Shown piece after piece: positions 48,352-59,175 of a stretch of DNA of 64,000 nucleotides. The notes beneath the pieces were generated by a model. That model had not been told where the DNA came from and did not search any database. It worked only from the letters and a program-made list of their open reading frames with translations. Position 1 is the stretch's first letter, and the number at the start of each line of letters is the position of its first letter. Location: NCBI GenBank assembly GCA_018873245.2, contig JAEMBT020000009.1, positions 6,177,180 to 6,241,179 of the forward strand, given 5' to 3'. The translations under genes were made by a program, and so were the position numbers. Origin of the DNA: Archegozetes longisetosus. Lineage: Eukaryota; Arthropoda; Arachnida; Sarcoptiformes; Trhypochthoniidae.

Positions 48352-48898
48352 TCATTTTTTAGGCTCAAAACTAACACACGTGCCATTGAGACAACCATCA
48401 GGACAGGCGTCTTGTGGACTGGGATGAAAGAGACCAATGTATGGGCACGTGAAAATGACATTGGGTCCACAATCTTTACCATTAAGGTCTCGTCCACAGT
48501 ATCTCTGTCCACGTCTTAATTGTCTACCGCATTCGCATTGAATGTTTATTAAACAAGCGTTTCCTTTAATGAATTTAATAGAGAAAATATGTAGTTATGT
48601 CAAAATTAGTTGTCTCATCTATTCAACTTTTCTTATCTGAAGACTTACTGAAAAATCTTTTGACATCACATTCTCTACCCTCTGCACATTCGGTCAATAG
48701 GACTGCAGGTCTGTTACGATTAGTGTCTCCGCAGAAATACATATTTCGTTCGCAGTCACTGTTACCATTGATTTCATTCAATTCAGTTCCACAGTATTCG
48801 CCATTTCGGTCAACATTACATAAACACTCTTGTGATGAGCTGTCAATAATCAGCAAAATAGTTATCGTTAATATATTGATTACTTGAATTTTAGACAT
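48352..48898 (-). CDS. Secreted protein with two 8-cysteine modules
   Basis: Exons read leftward are 48649-48898 and 48352-48563, with a GT-AG intron of 85 nt and matching phase, giving 153 residues. I chose the ATG at 48898 (MSKIQVINIL); a longer frame has no upstream ATG. Residues 1-22 or so form a signal peptide. Each exon supplies one module starting CxC. Module 1 has ECLC, EYCG, SDCE, YFCG, TEC, REC and AC; module 2 has QCECG, RYCG, KDCG, FTCP, ACPDGC and GTCV. That is eight Cys per module, probably four disulphides each. The shared CxC, GxYCGxxL, DC and hydrophobic-C spacing shows an internal duplication. I do not recognise the family; a secreted effector, inhibitor or matrix protein is possible. 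Not part of the neighbouring gene cluster. Confidence 0.78.
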
Positions 48899-49414
48899 TT
48901 TGCCCAAGACTTGTTCTGATATCTAGAACTGTTCCTATAGAAAATGATTCAAGCCTTAGATCTAAAAATGCAGACATAAAATGAACCAAAGTTTAGGAAA
49001 AGTATTTTGAATACTTGTCTTATTTGTGTCTTTTTTCTCTGTATTAATAAGGCTCGGGCACGAAAATGATCAATTTATAATTCAAGTAATTTGTCTAATG
49101 TTGTGAAAAATCAATTATCAACCATTTAACGCCTTCTTTTCATTAACGCTTAATAGTTGTTTTTCTCCACGGCTGAAGTAACACTTTTAATAAGATGTCC
49201 TTCAATTGTTCGTTAAATGAAATTTTATTTACTATAAATTATAGCGTTTCATTATTTATATGCATTCATATTATGAGATGCTTTGTTGAGCTTATCCATA
49301 AAAAATTTTACTTTAATCATTCTAAGTCCCGATTAATGAATCAAAAGAGAAATAGTGAGTCAACAGGCGAAGATTCCTTTCATCTTATTTTTACAACGGA
49401 TATTCTTAAAATTC

Positions 49415-49456
<42 letters not shown>

Positions 49457-50291
49457 AACATGAATTTAAGAACATATAGAAAGTCTTATAGTCACATCAC
49501 ATGCTTAACAAAATGATTGAACATGTTATCAATGATTTTAGTACATAACCCTCTCATGAATGACTACCTAACATATCGTTAGGTGAGTACAATATAATGA
49601 TACCCCTAACTGAAATAATTACAGATAGCACTTTACTGATGATATAGAAGAAAATTTTATTTCACGTTTTAAAGGATCAATTTCAAGCTGGAAGAAAAAA
49701 TAAATAAGATTTGATAGAGATATAAATAACGAGTGAGGCTCAAATACTAAAAGTTCAAGTTTTTCTGATTTCAAGAAATTTCATTCTAGGCTTTGATTAG
49801 TTGAAGCATTGCCTTATGTGGTATGTGCTGTTTGTTTTTAAACTTCTATGTTGAGTACAATTTCTCTTCAATATTAAGCATCAATGCAGCTTATGAACAA
49901 AGTTCTAAACTATTTAAAGAAAAGATGGCCTCTTAATCATAAGTTTTGACTAAATAACAAGTATAGCTCAAAATGGTATCTGAAAATTAAGAAGGATCAA
50001 GTATTTTAAAAATTCATTTATTAGTCAAACTATATTCTTCTAAAAGATTAAACGAAAGGGGCAAGTCCTCAAGTTCTTAAAAAAGTTTCAGATAATGACC
50101 AGTAGGTAAAATGAGCTGAACATCGCTTAGGAAATAACGGACAAAATCTTCAGTATGTATTATTTTAAATCCATTGAAATCTCCTGGGAGATTTCGAGTT
50201 TCTGCTGGGTATAAAGGAACCCAAATGAAAACTTGAATTCCCTTAAGAAAATTCGAGTTTCCACTGAATATATGGGTTTCTGTTACTTTCC
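48899..50291. other. Intergenic, no gene seen
   Basis: AT-rich. The only structured item is a CT microsatellite at 49417-49456. ORFs here are short and of low complexity. Confidence 0.55.
49417..49456. repeat. (CT)n microsatellite
   Basis: A CT run of about 40 bp outside the gene cluster. Confidence 0.95.
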
Positions 50292-50475
50292 GTAGGCCAT
50301 CGGTTACCTCCGTATGCTATCTGATATAAAAATGGTCATCGATTGCATTCCGTAGGTCATCTGAGTTAGAAATGGTTATCATTTGTCTCCTGTAATTCAT
50401 CTAATATGGAGATGGCCATAGGTTGCACTCCGTTGGTCAGTTGAACTTGAAATGATCGTCACTTATATTCTGTGA
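50292..50475. repeat. 40-bp minisatellite
   Basis: Four full units of exactly 40 bp start at 50292, 50332, 50372 and 50412, and a partial fifth starts at 50452. Units share ATGGTCATC-like starts and a TCCGTAGGTCATCTGA-like middle, at roughly 65-75% identity by eye. No protein is encoded through it. Confidence 0.8.
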
Positions 50476-52297
50476 TCAACTAGAAAGTGTGAAAGAATTG
50501 TGCTGTTGAAGAATTGTGCGTGAAAGAATTATGTTAGATCCCCAAAAAATACTAACTAGCCAAAAATTTGTATCACAATTGGATTATAATTATTTGTGAA
50601 GAACATAATTCATCCTGGATATAATGCTATTGCCACCGATAGTGGTGTGTCTGTACTTAAACTAGACAGAAAAGTAGATCGGCGTGGAGCTGAGAGTCAT
50701 GTCAGCATTTTTGTTTGACCGATAAGTAAGATATCAATCTTTTGGACAACAAATAATGTGTCGCTACAGGTTTTGAAAGTCTCCTTTGGAACGAGTATTA
50801 ATTAGTTGGTATTTTAGAAAGTATGTTTATCTACTGCCAATTTTCATAATATGAAAGGACTTAAAATTCAACTTACAATCACCAAAAGTTACACCATTTT
50901 TTAGATAAGAACTGAGAACAACACTTGTAAAAACATTGTTTTGTTACATCAATAAAATTTATGAAAATTTTCAACTAATATTATACATTCCCAGTCAATT
51001 GATCCTACTCAAGTTTCAATCGATATAATTCAGATTTATAGAATATTTTCAATTATTATTTAAGTGATTTATTTATAGTTTATTCAGTTATAAGCGATGG
51101 CAACAAATAACATATATAAGTGAAGTAATAGGTAAGGTACACTATGAATCAGTTTGCCATTAAACGAATATATATTATATATTATGAGACATAATAGATT
51201 CTAGAAAGAAGTTATGAATACAACAATAGAAAGTAAAAAAACTGATAAAGCTACAAACCTTAGAGCATATACGAAACCACAGGCCAAAGCCTTCGACAAG
51301 ATCAAACAGTCTTTTTTGGCTGAATGTACAGCACGCTCGAACCCAAATTAAAATATCACAAAATGATCTTTACTAATAAAATACTAATATCTTATTCCTC
51401 ACTTTTAGGAAAACTTATTTGGCTTCTATCCGCTCGCCCAAACCTGATATTAGCTGGTATTAACCGTTTGTCACAACTTAACTTTCAAAAGCGTGAAATT
51501 AACTGTGGAGTATAATGCCACCCCGCGTTTTATGTATATCCTAGGCTAGCCCTGATGCCTTTCAAATCAAAGTTGGCCTTTGTCTTCGATGCTTAATTAA
51601 CGAAATAATTAATTTGTAGTTATCACCTGCTACAGCGTCATCAGTGGTTCAAATTGCTAGTGGCGACATTACAACACTGCGACACACATAGTAAACACGG
51701 AGCACTGCGATGTTAAGGAAAATTTCTGTATTCAGGAAAGTATGTAGCCAGAAAAATTTTTTAAAATAAAGTTAGAAGTCCAAATTAATCAGGTTTTTTT
51801 GTCATTAAAAGTCAGACATATGGCTGGAGAATACCTAAATTCTCAAAAAAGACATTTTGTTGATTTTAGCGAGATTTTTAAAGTCAAACCTGAGACATTT
51901 TACCCCACAGTTGTGATGAAGGGTTAAACCTTAACACTTTTAACTATAATATAATAAACAAATATAACGAATATGACAACAATTATATAAGAGATATGAT
52001 TTTAAAGTGAATATTATAGTAATAGAAGTCAGTGATATTCTACTTATTCTCATATCAATAAAACGAAATTTCTATGATTTTCAGCATAAAAATCACAGTC
52101 AAGGCTGTGATCTAAAAATAATAAAAATAATTTTTAATATTCAAATAATATTAAAGAATCATTTCTTACTTCATATCCTCGAAACTGATTTATAATAAAT
52201 AGTTTCCAACAGTAAAATCCAATTTTCTTTTGACTCAATCTCTCAATAAATGACATGAACTAAAAAATAAAATTTTCATCTATTTAATTAAGAATCT
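50476..52297. other. Intergenic with a retroelement fragment
   Basis: No intact gene. A copia-like fragment lies at about 51228-51515. The stretch 51590-51910 is slightly GC-richer but has stops in all frames I tried. Confidence 0.5.
51228..51515 (+). pseudogene. Copia-like retrotransposon pol fragment
   Basis: In one frame 51393-51482 reads YSSLLGKLIWLLSARPNLIL followed by AGINRLSQLN. It resembles the conserved Y-SL-G-L-WL---RPDL---IN-LSQ segment between reverse transcriptase and RNase H in copia-type elements. The 51228-51350 stretch is open in another frame. No long terminal repeats or other pol domains are visible, so this is a small relic. Confidence 0.5.
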
Positions 52298-53401
52298 TTA
52301 GTTTTTGTAGTTTATACAAACTTTCAAATGAGTGGCATTAGTTAATGACAACTTATTGGGTGTGAACACGATTCCCAATAATATATCATAAGTTCTATTG
52401 GATTGATAATAGACAGAAGAAGCACATCTTATGATTAATATAAGGGTAAACACGAAAGTAAGAGAACCATAAATGAAAATCAAACTTATTATTAAATCAG
52501 TGTTTGAAAATATACTAATAAATAAGAGTAAACTAATTATACAAGAGAATAGAAACCAAACCGAGAATAAGTATTTAGACCAAAAATCTTTGTTAAACGA
52601 ATTGATTTCCAAATAGTTTGAGTCCAGAGTCCTCATTATAATGATAGCTATTCTGTCGGTCAACTTAGATTTCTTTATGGCAAAAGTCTTGATTTTTTCT
52701 TTCATTTCTTTAGCTTTAATAGACAAGTAATAACGTGTAAGGTAAAAGTAGACGACATGGTATACAATAACAATATTGATGTAGTAACAACCGAAAACGA
52801 AAATGACGTTCAGAGGAAATACATAGAAAATGAACTGAATGAGAGAGCAGTTTAGAAAAATCGGCAAGTTCGTGAAAATCAAAGCCACTGTTATAGTCAC
52901 TGGTTTTGAGAAATTATCTAAGATATAGAATATTGGTTTCGATGTTTTCATGAATTTGTAGATTTTGGCTTTATCTGAAAGTCCAATACTTAGTGGCGAA
53001 GTCAATCCTGATATCATCTCAAATGGTTTCAAATAAGTGGGAAATTCGTTATTTTTGTAATTCCTATAATGAATCCATTGTGTAATCAGTGATAAGGAAA
53101 ATATGAAAATGGCTACGATATTCCAGTGAATCCTAGCGTTAATAAAGTAGGAAAAGTCGAGAATTATAATGAAATATTTTGGATTTTCTTCTGGTAATAG
53201 TAATGAAATGATACATTTAACCAAGAATATTGAATTTATTATAGCAATCAATAATGGGTTATGAAATTTGTTCCTCTTGACCGATCCGTTCTGGAAAAGA
53301 GAAAAACCGATGAGATATAAATGAGTTCCTGCAGAAGTGACCAATAACTCTGGTGCTAATATTTGTGAAGGATCGAAATCACTTTCTATATTCAATGCCA
53401 T
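52298..53401 (-). CDS. Multi-pass membrane protein, gustatory-receptor-like
   Basis: A single exon encodes 367 residues from ATG 53401. There is no signal peptide. Hydrophobic segments lie at about residues 50-72, 77-92, 94-111, 166-185, 190-220, 278-300 and 303-327, so about seven membrane spans. Loops have Lys-rich patches (for example KAKEMKEKIKTFAIKKSK near 229-246), with no long N-terminal domain. Length and topology fit arthropod gustatory/odorant-type receptors, which act as ligand-gated cation channels in sensory neurons. The C-terminal region has NRTYDILLGIVF, loosely like the TY motif in the last helix of that family, but the QF part is missing and a further short exon may be lost. 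Other seven-span families are possible. Confidence 0.55.
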   Translation of the reverse strand: MALNIESDFDPSQILAPELLVTSAGTHLYLIGFSLFQNGSVKRNKFHNPLLIAIINSIFLVKCIISLLLPEENPKYFIIILDFSYFINARIHWNIVAIFIFSLSLITQWIHYRNYKNNEFPTYLKPFEMISGLTSPLSIGLSDKAKIYKFMKTSKPIFYILDNFSKPVTITVALIFTNLPIFLNCSLIQFIFYVFPLNVIFVFGCYYINIVIVYHVVYFYLTRYYLSIKAKEMKEKIKTFAIKKSKLTDRIAIIIMRTLDSNYLEINSFNKDFWSKYLFSVWFLFSCIISLLLFISIFSNTDLIISLIFIYGSLTFVFTLILIIRCASSVYYQSNRTYDILLGIVFTPNKLSLTNATHLKVCINYKN

Positions 53402-55536
53402 TAAGGTTTAAGTTTTAATAAAATTTTGATCAAATTTAAATATTTTCTTAAACATATGAATATTGTGACTGAGTAGCCTGAAATGATATAAGATATGAAA
53501 ATGTTATTCTCATCGTTTTATTCATTCTCATTTAACGATCTCATGGTAATATAAATTTAACTTTGGGTAAAACAATATCGCCATTAAAACTACGAAGAAC
53601 CATAATACTAGCGTTATTTAAGAAATTTCAATGTAATTCATTTCAATTTAAATGTTTCTATTCAGAAACTATCTTCCAATATATCGATGTGTTAGTAGCA
53701 ATAATTTAACTCAGTTTCTAGTACTAATGGCTTCATTTCATGATAAAATGTCATTTAGTATGGATAATGTTATCGCTTTATAATTATACTAGCATATGAA
53801 TAACATTAAGTAAAAGTCGGTTACTGGCGGCACTCTTGGGATTAAATCACATTCGATGATCCGTGATGAAAGGGTGTGTCTCTTGTATAAACATCTATGA
53901 ATTTCTAATAACTACGAGGACTCTGAAATGGTGTTGTGAAAAGAGATTTTTCTAAAACTTTCTCGAGACATATTTTCTCGTCAAACATCGAGAAATTATC
54001 TTATTTGTGAATTTTCTACTGAAATATTGTAATTTCCTGATGAAAGTAACGATTTATAAGAATATCGATAAAACGTATCATTAGTGGACAGCACTGATAG
54101 CTATCACTGATTGCTGTTATTATTAACACTTAAATCAAACTCTTATTTCTTGTATTCATCTCCTAACCGAAGCAGAGACTCGGTTTGTCACTATTTGCTA
54201 ACACTTAAGATTAGTATTAAATTTGGCTCTAAATAAATTCTTTAAAAATATTTGTTTTTATGAAGAAAATTAATTCCTTATACTGTCTGATATGAAATAA
54301 AGATTATTTAACAAATGAGTAAAGTTCTTTTGAGAATCATTTGATTTTACTTCAAGAATTATTAATACCAAATCTTTATTTCTTATTTTAATGGTTTGAT
54401 TTCGTAATAAGATGTCATTCAGCATTAATAAGGCTATAACTTCTTAATTATGTTATTAAATAAAATTAAATTGAATATGAGAATTATCTAGCTAATAGTC
54501 ATCTCAGTTTTGAAAAATGGATTTTAATAAATAAGTTGTCCTTCACTACAATTACATTTTCGCTATTATTTATCTGAGAATAAGTCCTTTTGGAAGTTCA
54601 AAATTATTACAAGCATAGTAAACGTGGTTCGTAATAGGCAAATTTTAATATCGTATTCATTAAGGGTCGTTTAAAATTTATAGTAAGAAATGTTATCCTT
54701 GTATCCAGTAAAAATATCTATAAAACTCGAAAAATATTCAAAAGCTCATTGCTTTAACTGACAGTATTGCCACCTTAAGTCTACCAAAAAGGCTGAATTT
54801 TAAGAAGTAAGTGTCCACCCTTTGCTTTAATTTTGTCACTCAAAATTATTTCTTATGAGTCACTTTACATTATTTAAATTTATATAAATATTTAATATTA
54901 GATTTGCAGTATTTAAAAGTTTTTTGTTTTTCAATACAAACTATAAAATGGATTCTAAGTTAAAACTTTGAACAGATTTCTCTTTTAATACTTTCAGTTA
55001 GTCTGTTCCTTTTTTCACTACAAATCTTGATTATGCTGAAAATTCTTTCGATATAAGCATTGCTTGCGTAAATAGAAAATACAAGTTCAATTGTCGATAA
55101 TAAATTTTCAACATTCAAAATTCTTCAATTAGATATTCAAGATAAATTTTGAAAAATTTTAAAGGTTTACATATAATTAGACTTGCCACGTCAAATTTAC
55201 TGATATCTTGGTTATAGCATCTGAATATCTTGAAAATTACTTTAAAATTAGAATATCTTGATAAAATATCTTGACTATTTATCAATAATTTATTTAAGAC
55301 AAATCAAGTATTCAATACAATAATACAATTGAAAATTACTTATTTTTTACGATTATACATTTATCTGATTTAGCTGCTTCGAGCAAACGCTTCTGATCTT
55401 TTATGAAATGAGCAAGCTGCTTTCTAACAAAAGCTATAACAATACAAGGAGTCTTATTGCGTACTTTTTACTATTTCAATTTTAATGCGAAGTTCACTTA
55501 ATATAAACATTTAGATCGAAACTGATGAGTCATTCA
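53402..55536. other. Intergenic upstream of the receptor-like gene
   Basis: AT-rich, with no ORF or repeat that I can support. Confidence 0.5.
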
Positions 55537-57787
55537 TATCGTCACCTCAATGCTATAATGCGCTAACTCGGAAAAGTCCATTTTTGAGAAATTTGAGTTC
55601 AAAGTTTAGAATCGAAATCCAAGAAACTATTAAAGCTGTACAACTCATGATATAAATATTTGATATAGATGTATTTAGTTCTTTTACTGTTGAGGAGTAT
55701 ATGAATCCTGTAATTTCCTAACTACCCGTAATTGGAACCAGATTTCTGAGTTAGCGCTTTTTGGCTCTGAAAACTTGCTAAATTCTCAGTGCTATAATAC
55801 GCTAAGTCAATGATACTCAAAAATACTTATTGATAAAAAATCGTAAGAATATAAATGAGCCTTATTGAAAAACTTATAGAATTTATTGATTCTAAATGTG
55901 TAAGCTCATTGATTTGAATCTTGTTCTTAAACATACTCAATGATATGAACATCACATAACATAGACTTTTGAGAAACACCTCCTTTAATTGTGAACCTCT
56001 ACTCAACCATTATTTTCATATATTTTTCTCCTTTTCAATTCCTTTCAAATGTCTATACGCCTAAAAGGTCTCTCTCTTTCATCAAAAATTTTTAGCAAAA
56101 AAATTCAATCTTTAAAGATATTCCAGAAATTAGAGAACTAACTATAGTTATAATTAATAGTTATTATTGATTTGAAATTACTTGTCAATCCTTTATTTGT
56201 CATATTTATACTGGTCAGAAAGTATTGAACTTCAATCAAATATTTACTTAAATTTGTAGCAGGAAATCAAAATAAATTTTTTATATTTGTCATCAATTAA
56301 TCTAAGTCGAAATATCAATTTAACTATTGGAAAACAATCAATTTTTTATTGTTAGTGTAATTTCAACAAATAAGGTATTAGTATTAAAAATAGATATTAA
56401 TCATGTTTACGATTTCTTATTATATGTGATGAATTTGTTCAAAGTTAATTAATTACAGATTTTCAGCTAAACTAATTTGATTATATTTGAACGTTTGATC
56501 AATTCATTTAATTAGTTTGCTTGAGTTAATTCGAAAATTCATTGACTTATTTGACTTATTAATGAGAACAACATTTTTTAAGAATTCATTTCTGGAATAC
56601 ATGTTTTCACAGATATTTATTCTGAGGATTTGAATGCAAGAATAATAATTGATATAATTTATTAAAGAATTATGCAACGATCTGATAAAAATCGATGAAG
56701 ATCCGATCGAATACATCACTAATTGAATCTTTAATGATTAAGATTTAGAGAGATTAATAAGATCTTAGGACCAAATAATGCGCGTCAAGACTTAGTTCAG
56801 CATGAATAGGTTGAAAATATTTTCTCTCTGATTTTATGCATAAAATAGTTGGTTTGATGGTTAAATAAAAACGTAGCAGGACAGTTCAGCCCAGACAATT
56901 CAGCCCCGGACAATCCAGCCCAGACAATTCAGGCCTAACGAGAGTTCAGAGAATTTTTAATTAAAAATTCGAGACTGTAATTAAAACATATTTTTTAGTT
57001 TATATAAATACTTTTTAAAAATTGTATATCATTAATATACACATAACTTACTGACTTGGGGGGTTGGAGTTGTTAGCTTCCCGTTCTCCTTAAGTCAGTT
57101 TGTTATGTATATATTTTTGTTTATAATATTAGTTTACAGCGCTATTATTACAGCGCGAGTTTAATTAAATGTAATAACTTATGTTGCAATCGATGCAAAA
57201 TAAGTTTATTTATAAGAAACACTTTATTTTAAAATAAAGGCATAGCCTAATGGATTATTATCGATGGATTATAATCCAATTTGAAAAAGAATGTGGCAAA
57301 CTATGGATAAATTCCTATTATCGATTATCTTAGAAGTGTCGCTCACAATCTTTCTTTTTAATCATTATATATTTTTATACTGATTTTATTTTACAATTAT
57401 TTTAAAACGTTTACTAAATCTGTTTTAATAAAATTTTAGAATTTAAAGCTTATTTTCTTGACGCTCAATTACCAAAGGGCTGTTTTTGGGCTGAATTTTC
57501 TTTGGACTGAATTGCCTCAGGGCTGAATTGTCCTGGGCTGAATTATTTGAGCTGAATTGTCATGTAATCAAATAAAAATTTTAAAGAGTTAGCGCAATAT
57601 AGCAGTGAAAATTTTGGTGATAAAAAGATAGCGCTTTAGTGCACAACCGACTTCGGGAAATCCACTTGAAAATTTTCAGATTCAATTCGAGCAATTTATA
57701 GAGTTTTGATAACTTACTTCAAAAGTGGCATTGACTCATTTTGTGAAAATTTTCGAGTTAGCGCATTATAACACTGAGGTGACGATA
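55537..57787. mobile_element. 2.25-kb inverted-repeat element
   Basis: The 34-bp ends match at 32 positions: left TATCGTCACCTCAATGCTAT at 55537-55570, right 57754-57787 in reverse complement. The AGTGCTATAATACGCTAA motif recurs internally at about 55785, with a weaker form near 57597 on the other strand. No transposase is readable, so it is non-autonomous or decayed. A second element lies inside at 56874-57567. Superfamily not determined. Confidence 0.7.
56874..57567. mobile_element. Nested foldback-like element with 15-bp unit arrays at both ends
   Basis: Left end: a short array of ACAATTCAGCCC-type units, each 14-15 bp (56880-56935). Right end: the complementary array GGGCTGAATTGTCCT and variants (57478-57563), terminating TGTCATGTAA. 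A second hairpin sits in the middle (ATAACTTACTGACTT near 57045 against AAGTCAGTTTGTTAT near 57093). Terminal arrays of this sort are typical of foldback elements. Confidence 0.65.
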
Positions 57788-59175
57788 TATGGATACTATA
57801 TACATATAATATATATACATACATGTATATATAATATATATAATCACATATATGTGTATGTAATTATATTGTACAATATGCATTATAGACGAATACATAC
57901 ATAAATCTCTACAATCCGCGTCGGCCTTTCTCTATCTCTTTCTCTCTCTACGACTATGATCTAACGATAGTATAGGCAGTCACTTGGCTCAGAGTTATGT
58001 TCTACAAACTCATGAAATTTCAGACTCGAAAAAAATATTTCTTTTGATAGAATTTATTTCGAAACTTGCAAAATACATAAAGAGGTAAATAAGTTTAAGA
58101 TAAACATGGTTCTTGCAATCCCGGATCATGAAATTATATATATGTATTTATATTACATAATATATGCATAATTATATATTATATATGAACGCCCCGATAA
58201 TAAAAAAGCCTATCTCGAGTTAACCTCTTTTTCGGATTTTGTTTTAAACATTGAGCTCACACCATACTTTATTCATATAATAAAATTCAATATATGTTTC
58301 AATGGAAAAAAATTTATTGATAATCATGTTTAAAAAAACTCTTGATCACAATAGAATTGAATGCTAATCAAATCTAACTTTAAGAGAATGCGCAATCAAT
58401 TTGTGTTATGTTCATTATGAACAGTACAATATTGATGATCACTACATAACATCAAAGCATTAGTTTTTATTTATATCAATAAAGCATTAATCAAGTATTT
58501 TATTAGGATTTAAAATGTTTAATTCAATCAATAATAAATTGATTCATTTATCTAATGGCTCGCCAAATAAGAGAACTCCTCTTATTTTAATTAATTATTA
58601 GACTATTTGGATGTAAGAAAAAGAAAATTTTATATTAAATTTTTATCCCAATTTAATTGTAATTCTGAAGAATCAGATTACTCTGATGAATCTGATCTAG
58701 AATATGTTTAATTACACGTTACAAATAATAAATTTCATATTTAAGTTTCAATGAGCTTGATTTTTATAAACATTTTTGAAACGCAACTTTAAGTGCGTTT
58801 TACTCGTTTCAATGCTTTAAGAGATAGGCTTTTTTATTATCGGGGCGTTCATATATAGTTATGTATATATATTATGTATTATATCATATAAATATTGTAC
58901 AATATACATTATACATGAATACATAAATCTCTACACTCCACGTCGCCATTTCTCCTACTATGAACTGACGGCAGTATAGACAGTCACTTAGCCCAGAGTT
59001 ATCTTTTCAAGCTCATAAAATTTCAGACTTGAAAAAATATTTCCCTCGATCGAATTTGTTTCAAAACTTATAAACTACATGAAGAAGCGAATAGGTTTAA
59101 GATGAAATTGGCTTCTATCATTATATATTATATACTATGCAATATACATTATATCTCTTCACTCCGCGTCGGCCT
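57788..59175. repeat. Diverged direct repeat rich in (TA)n
   Basis: A unit of about 240 bp at 57860-58110 recurs at about 58890-59115, sharing ATTGTACAATAT, AAATCTCTACA, GGCAGTCACTT-like and AAATTTCAGACT blocks. A third partial copy is at about 59130-59175 (CTCCGCGTCGGCC). An element with perfect ends separates the first two. TA-rich simple sequence precedes each copy. Confidence 0.7.
58187..58850. mobile_element. 664-bp element with perfect 30-bp inverted ends
   Basis: The ends (GAACGCCCCGATAATAAAAA onward, 58187-58216 and 58821-58850) are identical over 30 bp and sit in ATATAT on both sides, so the target duplication is TA or ATATAT. The inside has a short open stretch reading SEESDYSDESDLEYV and a stop near 58711. 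That may be a remnant of an acidic transposase N terminus, but it is too short to assign. Confidence 0.82.
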
